NCBI GenBank assembly: GCA_019636475.1
Contig: JAHBXN010000001.1
Location: 620,001-684,000 of the forward strand
Direction: 5' to 3'
Source of the DNA: Phycisphaerae bacterium
GTDB taxonomy: Bacteria > Planctomycetota > Phycisphaerae > UBA1845 > UTPLA1
DNA length: 64,000 nucleotides
Shown here: positions 7,779 through 16,369 of the stretch, piece by piece
How the letters are laid out: every line of letters starts with the position of its first letter
How positions within the stretch are numbered: the first letter of the stretch is position 1
The notes under the pieces: model-generated
Database searches by the model: none
The model's input: only the letters and a program-made list of their open reading frames with translations
Told to the model about the DNA's origin: nothing
Made by a program: the position numbers and the translations under genes

Positions 7779-10064
7779 TCAGGCCGTGCGGCGCCGAGCC
7801 AGGGCGAAAGCTGCAATCCCAAGCATGAACGTCAAGAGAAATGCAGCGGTCCGGACATCAAGATTGAGTCGGCCGATCTCTTCCGCAGTCTGCGGCAATC
7901 CGAAAAATCGAGGAATGATCGGAAAAGTCTCCGCAGCAACGGAAAGGGCATTGTGCGCGGCGTGCACCAGGATTGACAGAAAAATGGATCCCGATCGAAG
8001 GCAGACCCACGCGAGCACCATTCCCATCACGCCGGTGACCGGAATCTTCTCCAGCTGAAAGTGAAAAAGTCCAAAAATCGCCCCGACGATTATAACGGTC
8101 TTCCACTGGGCGACTCGCTCGCGCAGGCCGCCAAGAAGGAAACCGCGGAACAATAACTCCTCGCAAATTCCCGGTGTGATGGCGAAGACCAGGACGATGA
8201 TCCACCACGGAGAATTGCCGAACAAGATCGCCTTCTGTTGCTCGAGTGCGTGGACCAAGTCGGTTGCCGGAAAAAAGTGGAACTGGATGCGCTGGAGGAG
8301 TGTCACGACCGGGGTCATCGATACCGCCAGCAGCATCGCGCCCGCCACATGCGGTAGCGATGGCATTCGAAGCGAGAAAGTCTCTCGAATGTCAGTCCGT
8401 GCGTACCACGACAGCAGCACGGCTGGTAACGCCAACAAACCGATCTGCGTGATGACAAGCACGACTTGATTCCGCGCGGCTGACTCAGTGCCGATCAGGC
8501 CGGCCTGGGCATAGAAATAGAACGGGAACAACAGGGCAACAGTCAGAAGCGCCATCGCCGACGAAGGCAGCTTCTGCGGCCGCAGGTAGCGCCGCACAAA
8601 CAACGTCTTGTACGAACCCACATCGCTGAAGAGGACCGACTCGTTGCCGTAAACGCGGTTCGCCACCACGACGGCTGCCGCCGCATAGAAGCACGTCGAT
8701 CCGAGGCAAAGCACCATCGCGGCAACGTTGTGGTTTCCAAGGAACAATTCGCGCATCAGCACGACGATATTCGCAACGGGAATGACCAGCATCACGCCTT
8801 CCAGCTTGATCGTCGGCATATAAGACACGATCATCGCAGGCACGATCGCCGACATCATCACGGGCATCATGTAATTCTGCGCTTCCTTGAAGGTGCGAGC
8901 GAAGCTGCATACCGCAAGCATGACGGCGCTGAACAGCACGGCAAACGGAATCATCGATGCAAGCACCACCGGAGCAGCGCTCGCGATGAAGCCAACCGAC
9001 TCGGCCGCCGCCCGTTCAATGGACCGGCGGCGTTCAATGTTCGAGCGCTGCTGTCCTGCAAATTCAGTCGCGCCGGGTCCAGGCTCACCGACGATCATGG
9101 CTTCGACGCTCAAGCCGACCGAATCCGATTCGGGCTTCATCGTCGAGAAGAGCTTGTCCATGCCGCTGAAGTGAATCACGGCGGTCATCGATGCGAGATT
9201 GAGCGCCGTCGTCGTCATTGCGATCGTCACGATCACGCCAAACTTGCCCGCGACGATCTGCCCTACGGGAACCGGCGACACGGCCAACGTCTCCAGTGTG
9301 CCGCGCTCCCGCTCGCCTGCGGTCAGATCAATTGCCGGATACATCGCACCGGTCACCGTCATGGTCACGAGAAGGAACGGGACGATCATCGCCAGTGCCT
9401 TGGCAAACTGGCGGTCGGGGCTTGTGGTTGAAATGCTGTTCGCCGCAAGAGGCGACAGGAGTTGATCACTTCCAGCAACCGATCGGACACGCGCGCGAAC
9501 GATTCGTTCCATCTCATTGCCGAAAATAAAATTCAGCTGGCGATACATCACGTCCGACAGCGGGTTCGTATCGTTATAGAGAATCTGCACGACACGGTTG
9601 TGCCTGTCGGCGAAGTGCTCCGGATCCGGGGGCGGGTTGACGAGCACGCCGACATGGTAGCCGCCACGCGAGACCCGATCCCACATCTGATCCGCCGGTA
9701 CCACGTCGATCGTGATCTGATCCCAGCGCAGTCGCGTTTGAAACGCGGCGGCCGCATTCTCCGGTGCGCGCCCGACGCGTTTTGCGGCCTCCTCGGTCAG
9801 TCGCGCCTCTTCGGCGCGGGCGTCCTCTTCACGTTTGAATACCCCATCCAGCCAGGCGCGATGGTCCTGGTCCGGCACACAGACGAGATAATGTTCCTTC
9901 TCCTGCCGCCCTGCCTCACTCTTGAGCGCCTCTACCAGCACGACCATGAGAATCGGATATAGAACGATTGGCACCACGACCATCGCCATCAGGGTGCGGC
10001 GGTCGCGGAGCGTTTCGATCAACTCTTTTCGAAAGACAGTCGAAACACGACGATATCGATTCAT
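7779..10064 (-). CDS. ABC-2 type transporter permease fused to a CPBP intramembrane protease
   Basis: A 761-residue membrane protein with two parts. The N-terminal part (to about residue 500) is an ABC-2/NatB-like permease: a membrane segment near residue 25, a large extracytoplasmic loop, then about six segments. The C-terminal part is a CPBP (CAAX-type) protease with motif 1 EELLFRGFLLGG, motif 2 FGLFHFQ and the final HAAHN, so both glutamates and both histidines of the active site are present. Start ATG 10064 overlaps the stop of the upstream ATPase gene by four bases (ATGA), so the two are translationally coupled. Substrate unknown; the family often exports ions or peptides and gives resistance. 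Confidence 0.92.
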   Translation of the reverse strand: MNRYRRVSTVFRKELIETLRDRRTLMAMVVVPIVLYPILMVVLVEALKSEAGRQEKEHYLVCVPDQDHRAWLDGVFKREEDARAEEARLTEEAAKRVGRAPENAAAAFQTRLRWDQITIDVVPADQMWDRVSRGGYHVGVLVNPPPDPEHFADRHNRVVQILYNDTNPLSDVMYRQLNFIFGNEMERIVRARVRSVAGSDQLLSPLAANSISTTSPDRQFAKALAMIVPFLLVTMTVTGAMYPAIDLTAGERERGTLETLAVSPVPVGQIVAGKFGVIVTIAMTTTALNLASMTAVIHFSGMDKLFSTMKPESDSVGLSVEAMIVGEPGPGATEFAGQQRSNIERRRSIERAAAESVGFIASAAPVVLASMIPFAVLFSAVMLAVCSFARTFKEAQNYMMPVMMSAIVPAMIVSYMPTIKLEGVMLVIPVANIVVLMRELFLGNHNVAAMVLCLGSTCFYAAAAVVVANRVYGNESVLFSDVGSYKTLFVRRYLRPQKLPSSAMALLTVALLFPFYFYAQAGLIGTESAARNQVVLVITQIGLLALPAVLLSWYARTDIRETFSLRMPSLPHVAGAMLLAVSMTPVVTLLQRIQFHFFPATDLVHALEQQKAILFGNSPWWIIVLVFAITPGICEELLFRGFLLGGLRERVAQWKTVIIVGAIFGLFHFQLEKIPVTGVMGMVLAWVCLRSGSIFLSILVHAAHNALSVAAETFPIIPRFFGLPQTAEEIGRLNLDVRTAAFLLTFMLGIAAFALARRRTA

Positions 10065-10855
10065 TCCGGGCTCTCCGCCGTGTCGTTCGGCACGCCCGTC
10101 AGCACATGCTCCGATTGACCACACAGTTTAAGAAAGATTTCACTCAGGCGGCGTTTGCCGGACGAGGCCTGAAGCGAGGCCAGATCGCCCGTCCCGACGA
10201 GACGACCGTCATGAATCATGCCGAATTCATTGCAAAGCGTTTCGGCCTCATCGAGATAGTGCGTTGACAGGATAATGGCCTTGCCGCGTGCGCCCTCGGC
10301 TCGAATGAAATCGAGTACAACGCGATTCGTGAGCACGTCGAGTCCGAGTGTCGGCTCATCCATGACCAGAATCGGCGGATCGCCCATCAGCGCCCGAGCG
10401 ATATTGGTTCGCTGTTTCTGGCCGGTGGACAGCCCGCCGCAGCGCAGATCTGCAAAGGATTTCATATCGAGCCATTCGACCAGTTCAACGATGCGGCGCT
10501 CGATTGCTTGCCGCTCCATGTCAATCAGTTCACCAAAGTATCGAAGCAGCTCACGCGGGCTGAGTCGTTGATAAAGCCCGGTGCTGGCCGTGAGGTAGCC
10601 TAACCGCCGTTTGGCCTGCTCGCGCTCCGATTGAACGTCGAACCCCGCCAGACGCGCGGACCCCGATGTGGGGGTGAGCAAGCCACTGAGCATTCGAAGG
10701 GTCGTGGTTTTCCCCGCGCCGTTGGGTCCCAGCAGGCCGTAAATCCGGCCTGGCGCAACTGAGAAAGTCACACCGTCCACGGCCCGCTTGTCCCCGCCTT
10801 CAGTGGTGGGGAAAACCTTGGTGAGTGCTTCAACTTCAACGATTGGTCGGTCCAT
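10061..10855 (-). CDS. ABC transporter ATP-binding protein, NatA/CcmA-like
   Basis: A 264-residue nucleotide-binding subunit that energises the permease encoded directly downstream. Seen: Walker A GLLGPNGAGKTT, Q-loop region (YLTASTGLYQRLSP), signature LSTGQKQR with Thr in place of the usual Gly, Walker B PILVMDEPTLGLD and a switch histidine in ILSTHYLDEAE. The gene overlaps the permease-protease fusion by four bases, so both are one transcript. The domain order and partner resemble the Bacillus NatAB Na+ exporter, but that is only family resemblance. Confidence 0.93.
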   Translation of the reverse strand: MDRPIVEVEALTKVFPTTEGGDKRAVDGVTFSVAPGRIYGLLGPNGAGKTTTLRMLSGLLTPTSGSARLAGFDVQSEREQAKRRLGYLTASTGLYQRLSPRELLRYFGELIDMERQAIERRIVELVEWLDMKSFADLRCGGLSTGQKQRTNIARALMGDPPILVMDEPTLGLDVLTNRVVLDFIRAEGARGKAIILSTHYLDEAETLCNEFGMIHDGRLVGTGDLASLQASSGKRRLSEIFLKLCGQSEHVLTGVPNDTAESPE

Positions 10856-10979
10856 TTCGTGGTTTCGACTCCTTGATCGGCTACTCTAGCGGCAAATAAG
10901 AGCCTGTCATCTGAACGTCCTATAAGCGCCAGCGAAAACGTTTTTCTTGTACAATTCGATCGATCTTATTGGACCTTTA

Positions 10980-11008
10980 TTGATTCGGCGGGACTTGAAT
11001 CGTATATC
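10980..11008 (+). promoter_or_regulatory. Possible sigma-70-type promoter for the small coiled-coil gene
   Basis: TTGATT at 10980-10985 and TATATC at 11003-11008 are separated by 17 bp, each matching four of six consensus bases. The site lies about 77 bp ahead of the ribosome site and ATG of the gene at 11085. The match is modest and planctomycete promoters are poorly known. Confidence 0.3.
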
Positions 11009-11084
11009 ATTTGAGTATCTGTCCGCAGTGAAGCCGAAAAGGGTTCGGGCCTCGTCGCCCCGAGAAGTATTTAGGAGCTTTTTG

Positions 11085-11303
11085 ATGGGAATGCGCGACC
11101 GCCTTGATGCCGTCATGGGCCGAAGGAGTCAGGTTGAGCAGGAGTTGAACGACCTGCGTCAAACCCTTGACCAGACTGAAAACTCCGCACTTCATGATCT
11201 GGAAGCCGTGCTTACTCACGAACTGGAGGTGATTCAGGCCCAGATCAACCAAATCAACGGCTATCTGCACAATGTGGAGCAGGTTGCTCCCAACGCGGGC
11301 TAA
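11085..11303 (+). CDS. Small coiled-coil protein of unknown function
   Basis: A 72-residue, largely helical protein. After a basic start (MGMRDRLDAVMGRRSQ) nearly the whole chain shows heptad-like spacing of leucine, valine and isoleucine with many Glu and Gln, as in a coiled coil. An open frame extends up to 10947, but ATG 11085 has AGGAG seven bases upstream and is the best start. The last 50 bases overlap the 3' end of the convergent deacetylase gene. I do not recognise a family. Confidence 0.65.
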   Translation: MGMRDRLDAVMGRRSQVEQELNDLRQTLDQTENSALHDLEAVLTHELEVIQAQINQINGYLHNVEQVAPNAG

Positions 11304-12234
11304 CGCGGCACGCCGGCAGGTCATTCGTATCCAGTCGGGCCAGCTCCAGCGGCCGCGACAGGTCGGCATTCGTTCCGACTCGCGTCGTGAAGCCGACCGC
11401 ACAACCTCGCTCTTTCAACAGACTCAACGTCGTGGCATTGTAACTACCATAGGGGTAACACATCATCCAGTTCGCCGGCCGCGTTCCATGTACGCGCTCC
11501 AGAAATGAAAGCGTCCGCTCCAATTCGCCACACTGATCCGATTCGCTCAAGTGCTCCAACCAGACGTGTCGTTCGCCGTGGCCGCCAATTTCCATGCCGG
11601 CATCGCGCATCTGTCGAAGCTGATCGATCGTCAAATAGACTTCGTCGCAAAAAGTGCATTCGTCTTTCGTGACGGTCTCGCAAAAGAGCCGGTCGGCGAC
11701 CTCGCTGCGCACCGGCAGCGGCAAACCGTGCTGCAAAAGGCGCTTGATGAATACGACGTTCGGCGCATCAAAGCGACTGGCGGCCGTATATCGCTTTTTC
11801 AACTCGGCATCTTCTGGAATGTCATGTTCACGGCGGAACTCGGCAACGACGCGCAGAATGCGTCCTTCGAGTGCATCGAGGTCGTCACTCACCGCCAGGA
11901 TAAAGTGCACTTTGTGAACATCAAGCATCTGTCGTCGCTCGACGGCCATCGCCGACGGAAAGAAGGCGGCCGACCAGCCTCGCGCGGACAACCGCGGAAA
12001 CACGATCCGATGATGATCGATCAACCCGTCGTCGAAAGTCAGAAGACATGCACGCGGCGGCAAGGGCTTTTTGCCCATTGCGGCAGCCACGACATCCGCC
12101 GACGAGCAAACATGGAAGTTTGCAGCGATGTAATCGAGCTGGGCGTCAAATTCATGCACCCGCCTCGCTTTGAGACCGTAACGCGACGTCGAAGCCGTCT
12201 CGCGCACGTAATGGTACATGACGACGGTCAGCAA
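11254..12234 (-). CDS. Polysaccharide deacetylase family protein (NodB fold)
   Basis: A 326-residue metal-dependent carbohydrate de-N-acetylase, probably acting on a surface polysaccharide or its precursor. Motif 1 is LLTFDDG (catalytic and metal Asp), motif 2 is GGHGERH (HxxxH metal histidines), and motif 3 is CYPYGSYN. The start is TTG 12234, supported by GGGAG seven bases upstream. No signal peptide is seen, so a cytoplasmic form is likely, as in exopolysaccharide clusters. It lies 65 bp downstream of a GNAT-like gene on the same strand; such pairs are usual in exopolysaccharide loci. Its 3' end overlaps the convergent gene. Confidence 0.88.
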   Translation of the reverse strand: MLTVVMYHYVRETASTSRYGLKARRVHEFDAQLDYIAANFHVCSSADVVAAAMGKKPLPPRACLLTFDDGLIDHHRIVFPRLSARGWSAAFFPSAMAVERRQMLDVHKVHFILAVSDDLDALEGRILRVVAEFRREHDIPEDAELKKRYTAASRFDAPNVVFIKRLLQHGLPLPVRSEVADRLFCETVTKDECTFCDEVYLTIDQLRQMRDAGMEIGGHGERHVWLEHLSESDQCGELERTLSFLERVHGTRPANWMMCYPYGSYNATTLSLLKERGCAVGFTTRVGTNADLSRPLELARLDTNDLPACRVSPRWEQPAPHCADSR

Positions 12235-12299
12235 AGAGTCACTCCCGAGAATTGCGCGATCGGCCGATGCCGGTCATACCCTTCCGACTTCGCGATGGA

Positions 12300-13424
12300 T
12301 CAATTCGGGCGATCCATGTCGCCGTCAGATTTTGTTACATAGAGATCATCGGCCGTCAGCAGGGAATCGCTCAACGTGGAATGCTCGCAGGTGATTCGGA
12401 AAGCGCCGCTCATCGCAAAACGACTCTGTTCCAGCGGCTGAAACCGGCAAGGAAAGATCGGCCCCGTCGGCTCCACGCCACAACGTCGAAAGCCGACGGC
12501 TTCAAGCGAAACGGCGAACTGCGGAGCTGCACAATAAAAATCAGCGAACGCCACGCCGAATTCCTGCGCGTCCGAGGCGATGCGACGCGCAAGCGCCAAG
12601 CCGGCACGCTCATTCGCCAGAAATTCGACGATTCGCATCACACGCACTGAACTGCCTGCCACCGTCTCGATCCGATAGACCGCTGTTCCGCAAAGGCATC
12701 CCCGCTCATCGCGTGCTGACAGTCTTTCATAACGGAAGGTCGGATGTTCGGCATAGCGCCAATTCATATACGCGGCATCGCGATTGGTGCCGATCAGTCG
12801 AGGAGCGAGTTGCCGATTCCAGAATTCGTCCCACTTCGCCGTGAAGCGGTGCTCCATTCGCTCGACCAAAATGCCGTGAAAATCATCCGCATCCTGATTC
12901 AACACGATCCGAAACGCTTGAAGGTCGCCCGGCGAACAGTGGCCGATTAAATTTGAAGTGGATTCGATATTGAAGATGCCGATCCATCTGGGTAAATCGT
13001 CCATCACCTGGTAACGCAGGCCGCGATAGATTCTTGCCACGCGGTCGTTAATTCCCAAAACGCCGATCGCCTCAGGCGCCAGATCGTGCAGCATTCCGAG
13101 CAACTCCAGTCCGGCGGAGGTTGAACGCGCCTGTTCAATGACATGCCAGATCGCCAGCCAGCAGCCGCGCAGTAATCGACCGCGCAGATTGAAGCCGACC
13201 GGGATCAGCCCCAACATTCCCACAATCTGATCGTGTTCGAGTGCCAGCAGGATGGACGGTCCGTCGAAACCGAGTTCCGAGGCTCGGGGAGGACTGTGCT
13301 GCCAGAACAGCAGGTTACGATCGTGCGAAAGGATGTGTCCTGCCCGCCAATGTTCGCCCAGGAAGCGCTGGACCGCGTCCGTATGATGGTTGGAACAGCG
13401 TTCGATTCGAATAGAGCCGGACAT
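12300..13424 (-). CDS. GNAT-like acyltransferase of the exopolysaccharide type
   Basis: A 374-residue protein without signal peptide. The opening segment (AVQRFLGEHW, then WQHSPP) and the internal stretch NWRYAEHPTFRYERL resemble GNAT or FemAB-like acyltransferases in bacterial polysaccharide clusters. A first GNAT-like half (residues about 1-150, with VGMLGLIPV) and a second half (about 190-340) can be made out. The likely role is N-acylation of a sugar, matching the deacetylase encoded next on the same strand. Donor and acceptor cannot be read from the sequence. Confidence 0.65.
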   Translation of the reverse strand: MSGSIRIERCSNHHTDAVQRFLGEHWRAGHILSHDRNLLFWQHSPPRASELGFDGPSILLALEHDQIVGMLGLIPVGFNLRGRLLRGCWLAIWHVIEQARSTSAGLELLGMLHDLAPEAIGVLGINDRVARIYRGLRYQVMDDLPRWIGIFNIESTSNLIGHCSPGDLQAFRIVLNQDADDFHGILVERMEHRFTAKWDEFWNRQLAPRLIGTNRDAAYMNWRYAEHPTFRYERLSARDERGCLCGTAVYRIETVAGSSVRVMRIVEFLANERAGLALARRIASDAQEFGVAFADFYCAAPQFAVSLEAVGFRRCGVEPTGPIFPCRFQPLEQSRFAMSGAFRITCEHSTLSDSLLTADDLYVTKSDGDMDRPN

Positions 13425-13565
13425 GATGATTCCCGCAATGGTCGAGAAGCGATACCATCACAACACCCCATCGGAAACCGGTCAACGAAATTCACGAGAA
13501 AGTTGGTTATCATGCCACTTTGGCGTACAAACAGAGCATCAGGGCTGTTTTGGAGGATCCAGGCG

Positions 13566-14516
13566 ATGCAGACCACCCGCTCCGGACTGAAGATTTTCTC
13601 GCTGTTTGTCTTGCTGGCCGGCCATACGCACGCTGCATTGGCGGCTGAGGACGTGCCTAAACCAACCGGATCGCCACGTGCGGAAATTTACGACAAAACG
13701 GCTGACGGAGAAAAGCAGATCGCCAATGCGCTGGCGAAAGCCAGAAGAAACCATCAACGCGTGCTTCTTCAGTTCGGCGCGAACTGGTGCGGCTGGTGCC
13801 ACAAGCTGCATGACCTGTGCAAGTCCGACAAGGAAATCGCCCGCGAATTGAGGGACGAGTTTCTCGTGGTTCTGATTGATGTCGATAAGGTCGACGGCAA
13901 GCCGCATAACGCCGCGGTGGTGGAGAAGTATGGTAATCCGACAAAGCATGGGCTGCCGGTCATGGTCGTTCTCGATGCAGATGGCAAGCAACTGACCACT
14001 CAGGAGACCGGCTCGCTCGAAGAGGGCGACCATCACGATCCGGCCAAGGTGCTGGCATTTCTGAAGAAGTGGCGCGCACCGGCGCCTTCAGCCGATGATC
14101 TCCTAAAATCCGCGCTGGCCCGCGCCGAGAAAGAGAAGAAGGCCGTCTTCGTACAATTCTCGGCACCCTGGTGCGTATGGTGCCATCGGCTTGACGATTA
14201 TCTGCTGCGGCCCGAGATCGCCGAAGTTTTTGATCGTGCGTTTGTCACGGTGAAGGTCGACGTCGATCGTTTCAGGGGCGGCAAGGAGTTCAATGCGAAG
14301 CATGGCGGGGAAAATCAGGGACTGCCGTACTTCGTGATACTCGATTCAGAAGGCAAGAAAATCGGCGACAGCGTTGCCGCGCCGGAGAGCAACATCGGTT
14401 TTCCGGCGTCGCCGTCGGAGATCGCGCATTTTGTCAAAGTCGTCCGCAAGACAGCGCCGGGTCTCAGCGAGAAAGACCTTTCCGTGCTCGAGGCCGGATT
14501 AAGCAAGAAGCCTTGA
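13566..14516 (+). CDS. Exported protein with two thioredoxin-like domains
   Basis: A 316-residue protein with a signal peptide (about residues 1-27, ending AALAAEDV) and two thioredoxin-fold domains. The first has the active site NWCGWCHKL (near residue 78), the second PWCVWCHRL (near residue 205). Both resemble thioredoxin_7/DsbD-gamma-type domains, so a role in disulphide reduction or metal/redox handling outside the cytoplasm is likely. An open frame begins at 13233, but ATG 13566 with GGAGG upstream is the start. The duplication may let the domains pass electrons; no DsbD-like partner is next to it. Confidence 0.88.
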   Translation: MQTTRSGLKIFSLFVLLAGHTHAALAAEDVPKPTGSPRAEIYDKTADGEKQIANALAKARRNHQRVLLQFGANWCGWCHKLHDLCKSDKEIARELRDEFLVVLIDVDKVDGKPHNAAVVEKYGNPTKHGLPVMVVLDADGKQLTTQETGSLEEGDHHDPAKVLAFLKKWRAPAPSADDLLKSALARAEKEKKAVFVQFSAPWCVWCHRLDDYLLRPEIAEVFDRAFVTVKVDVDRFRGGKEFNAKHGGENQGLPYFVILDSEGKKIGDSVAAPESNIGFPASPSEIAHFVKVVRKTAPGLSEKDLSVLEAGLSKKP

Positions 14517-14578
14517 TTTCCACCGATTCCCACTGGACGGCGTGAGAGGCCTCGAAGGAACCCGATTCAGAGGGGAGT

Positions 14579-14593
14579 GCGAATTCAATTCGC
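14579..14593. promoter_or_regulatory. Perfect palindrome GCGAATT-C-AATTCGC upstream of the beta-lactamase-fold gene
   Basis: A 15-base palindrome 82 bp ahead of the ATG at 14675, followed at once by a short hairpin-like repeat (GCGGA at 14594-14598, TCCGC at 14605-14609). No T-tract follows, so an operator is more likely than a terminator. No regulator gene is adjacent. Confidence 0.3.
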
Positions 14594-14674
14594 GCGGATG
14601 GCTTTCCGCATTTCCCGGTTGGATGGGATGTCCGCATCGGAGAGCTTCCAGCACCTTCAGATTATTGGAGCGCC

Positions 14675-16360
14675 ATGTTGAATCTCCGTCACATCCGCAC
14701 CGTTTGGGCCGGCCTGATGGGCTTTGCACTTGCCACTTCGGCCGTGATCGCTGAGGGACCGAAGCTACCCAAGAAGTTGCGGGAGAACATTGATCAGCGA
14801 ATCGCCGCGAAATCGGCCCCCGCATTCGTCGTCGGTCTCGTCGGCCCGGATGGAGTGACGTGGCTTTGTCGCGGCACCTACTCGTTCGATGATTCGACCA
14901 AGGTGACCCCGAAGACAGTCTTTGAAATCGGATCCATTACAAAGGCCTTTACCGGCATACTTTTGGCTGATTCGGCCCGCCGGGGCACAGTGAAGCTTGA
15001 CGATCCAATTGACAAATTTCTGCCCGAATCCGTCGCCGCGCCGAACTTTGATGGGCGGCAAATCACGTTGCTGGACCTTGCGCAGCACCGCTCCGGCCTG
15101 CCTCGGCTGCCGACGAACTTCGACATGACGGCAGATCCCAGGAATCCATATGCCCACTACTCCGTGGACAGGCTTTACGAATTCCTGAACGGCTACAAAC
15201 TAACGCGCAGCCCTGGCGCAAATTATGAATATTCCAATCTCGGCGCGGGGCTCCTGGGTCACATCCTCGGACTGGCAAACAAGAAAGCCTATGAAGACCT
15301 TGTGGAGGAGCGCATCTGCAGGCCCTTGGGCATGATCGACACGGTGTTTACGCTCACTGACGATCAGCGGAAGCGGCTCGCGCCCGGTCACGACGGCCCC
15401 GCTCGCACATCGAACTGGGACAGCTTCGAGGCGATGTCCGCCGCCGGGGCTCTGCTCTCGACCGGCGCGGATATGATCACGTTTGTCGAGGCGAATCTGG
15501 GCTTTCGCGAATCGAAGCTGGCCGCGACGCTGGCTGATTCGATTGAACCCCGGGCTGACACCCAGACGCCGAACGTTCGGATCGGACTGGGCTGGCATAT
15601 CAGCAACGACAAGGGCACCGAGATCATCTGGCACAACGGCGGTACCGGCGGGTATCGAGCATTCTGCGGCTTTGCACCGTCGAAGAAGCTGGGTGTCGTC
15701 GTGCTCACCAACTCTTCCGAAAGCGCGGACGATATCGGTTTTCATCTGCTCGAGAAGAAATACCGTCTGAAGCGACCGGAAAAGACCGCCTCGGTTTCCG
15801 AGGAGGTACTGAATCGCTATGTTGGATACTACGAACTCGCGCCAGGCATGATCATCCAGATCACACTTTCAGGCGGCACCCTGTATGCTCAACTGACCGG
15901 ACAGGACGCCGCACCGGTGTACCCCAGATCGGAGACCGAGTTTGCGTATCGCATCGTTCAGGCTCGTCTCACCTTTCAGCGCAATGATGATGGCACCATC
16001 GAAAGTGTGACGCTACATCAGAACGGACGCAACATGCCGGCCAAGCGGCTGCCGGACGACTACCAGCCTCCCGCTCCGCGGCAGTCGATCGAGCTCCCGG
16101 TTGAGGTACTCAAGCGATATGAAGGCAGGTATCAGCTCACTCCCGGCATGATTTTCGACGTCAAGCTGGAAGGAAAACAACTCACCGTCATGCTGACCGG
16201 CCAGCCGCGATTTCCACTGTTTGCCGCATCCGAGACAGAGTTTTTCCTCAAGGTTGTCGACGCGCAAATCACCTTCAACGTGGACGAAAGCGATCGGGCC
16301 ACGAGCCTGACACTGCACCAGTCCGGCATGGATCAAATCGCAACGAGAATCACGGAATAG
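14675..16360 (+). CDS. Exported serine beta-lactamase-fold hydrolase with duplicated C-terminal domain
   Basis: A 561-residue class C beta-lactamase/esterase-type hydrolase. Seen: signal peptide (residues 1-26), nucleophile motif SITK (in FEIGSITKAF), YSN in YEYSNLGAG, and the HNGG box near residue 320. Residues about 375-465 and 475-560 are two copies of one domain: YVGYYELAPGMI against YEGRYQLTPGMI, then QLTGQ against MLTGQ, SETEF in both, and SVTLHQNG against SLTLHQSG. Proteins of this design are more often peptidases or esterases than antibiotic-resistance enzymes. GGAG precedes the ATG by four bases. It ends nine bases from the convergent M1 peptidase gene. Confidence 0.9.
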   Translation: MLNLRHIRTVWAGLMGFALATSAVIAEGPKLPKKLRENIDQRIAAKSAPAFVVGLVGPDGVTWLCRGTYSFDDSTKVTPKTVFEIGSITKAFTGILLADSARRGTVKLDDPIDKFLPESVAAPNFDGRQITLLDLAQHRSGLPRLPTNFDMTADPRNPYAHYSVDRLYEFLNGYKLTRSPGANYEYSNLGAGLLGHILGLANKKAYEDLVEERICRPLGMIDTVFTLTDDQRKRLAPGHDGPARTSNWDSFEAMSAAGALLSTGADMITFVEANLGFRESKLAATLADSIEPRADTQTPNVRIGLGWHISNDKGTEIIWHNGGTGGYRAFCGFAPSKKLGVVVLTNSSESADDIGFHLLEKKYRLKRPEKTASVSEEVLNRYVGYYELAPGMIIQITLSGGTLYAQLTGQDAAPVYPRSETEFAYRIVQARLTFQRNDDGTIESVTLHQNGRNMPAKRLPDDYQPPAPRQSIELPVEVLKRYEGRYQLTPGMIFDVKLEGKQLTVMLTGQPRFPLFAASETEFFLKVVDAQITFNVDESDRATSLTLHQSGMDQIATRITE

Positions 16361-16369
16361 CACGGGGTA

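Noticed and set aside
7772-7785. GGCCTG-CT-CAGGCC repeat at the end of the LysR region
   Set aside because: The loop is too short for a stable hairpin, there is no T-tract, and it overlaps the permease-protease stop region, so I did not call it a terminator.
8730-9431. 233-codon open frame on + inside the ABC permease-protease gene
   Set aside because: Antisense shadow of a GC-rich gene: rich in His and Arg, no motif or ribosome site, and fully covered by the intact permease frame.
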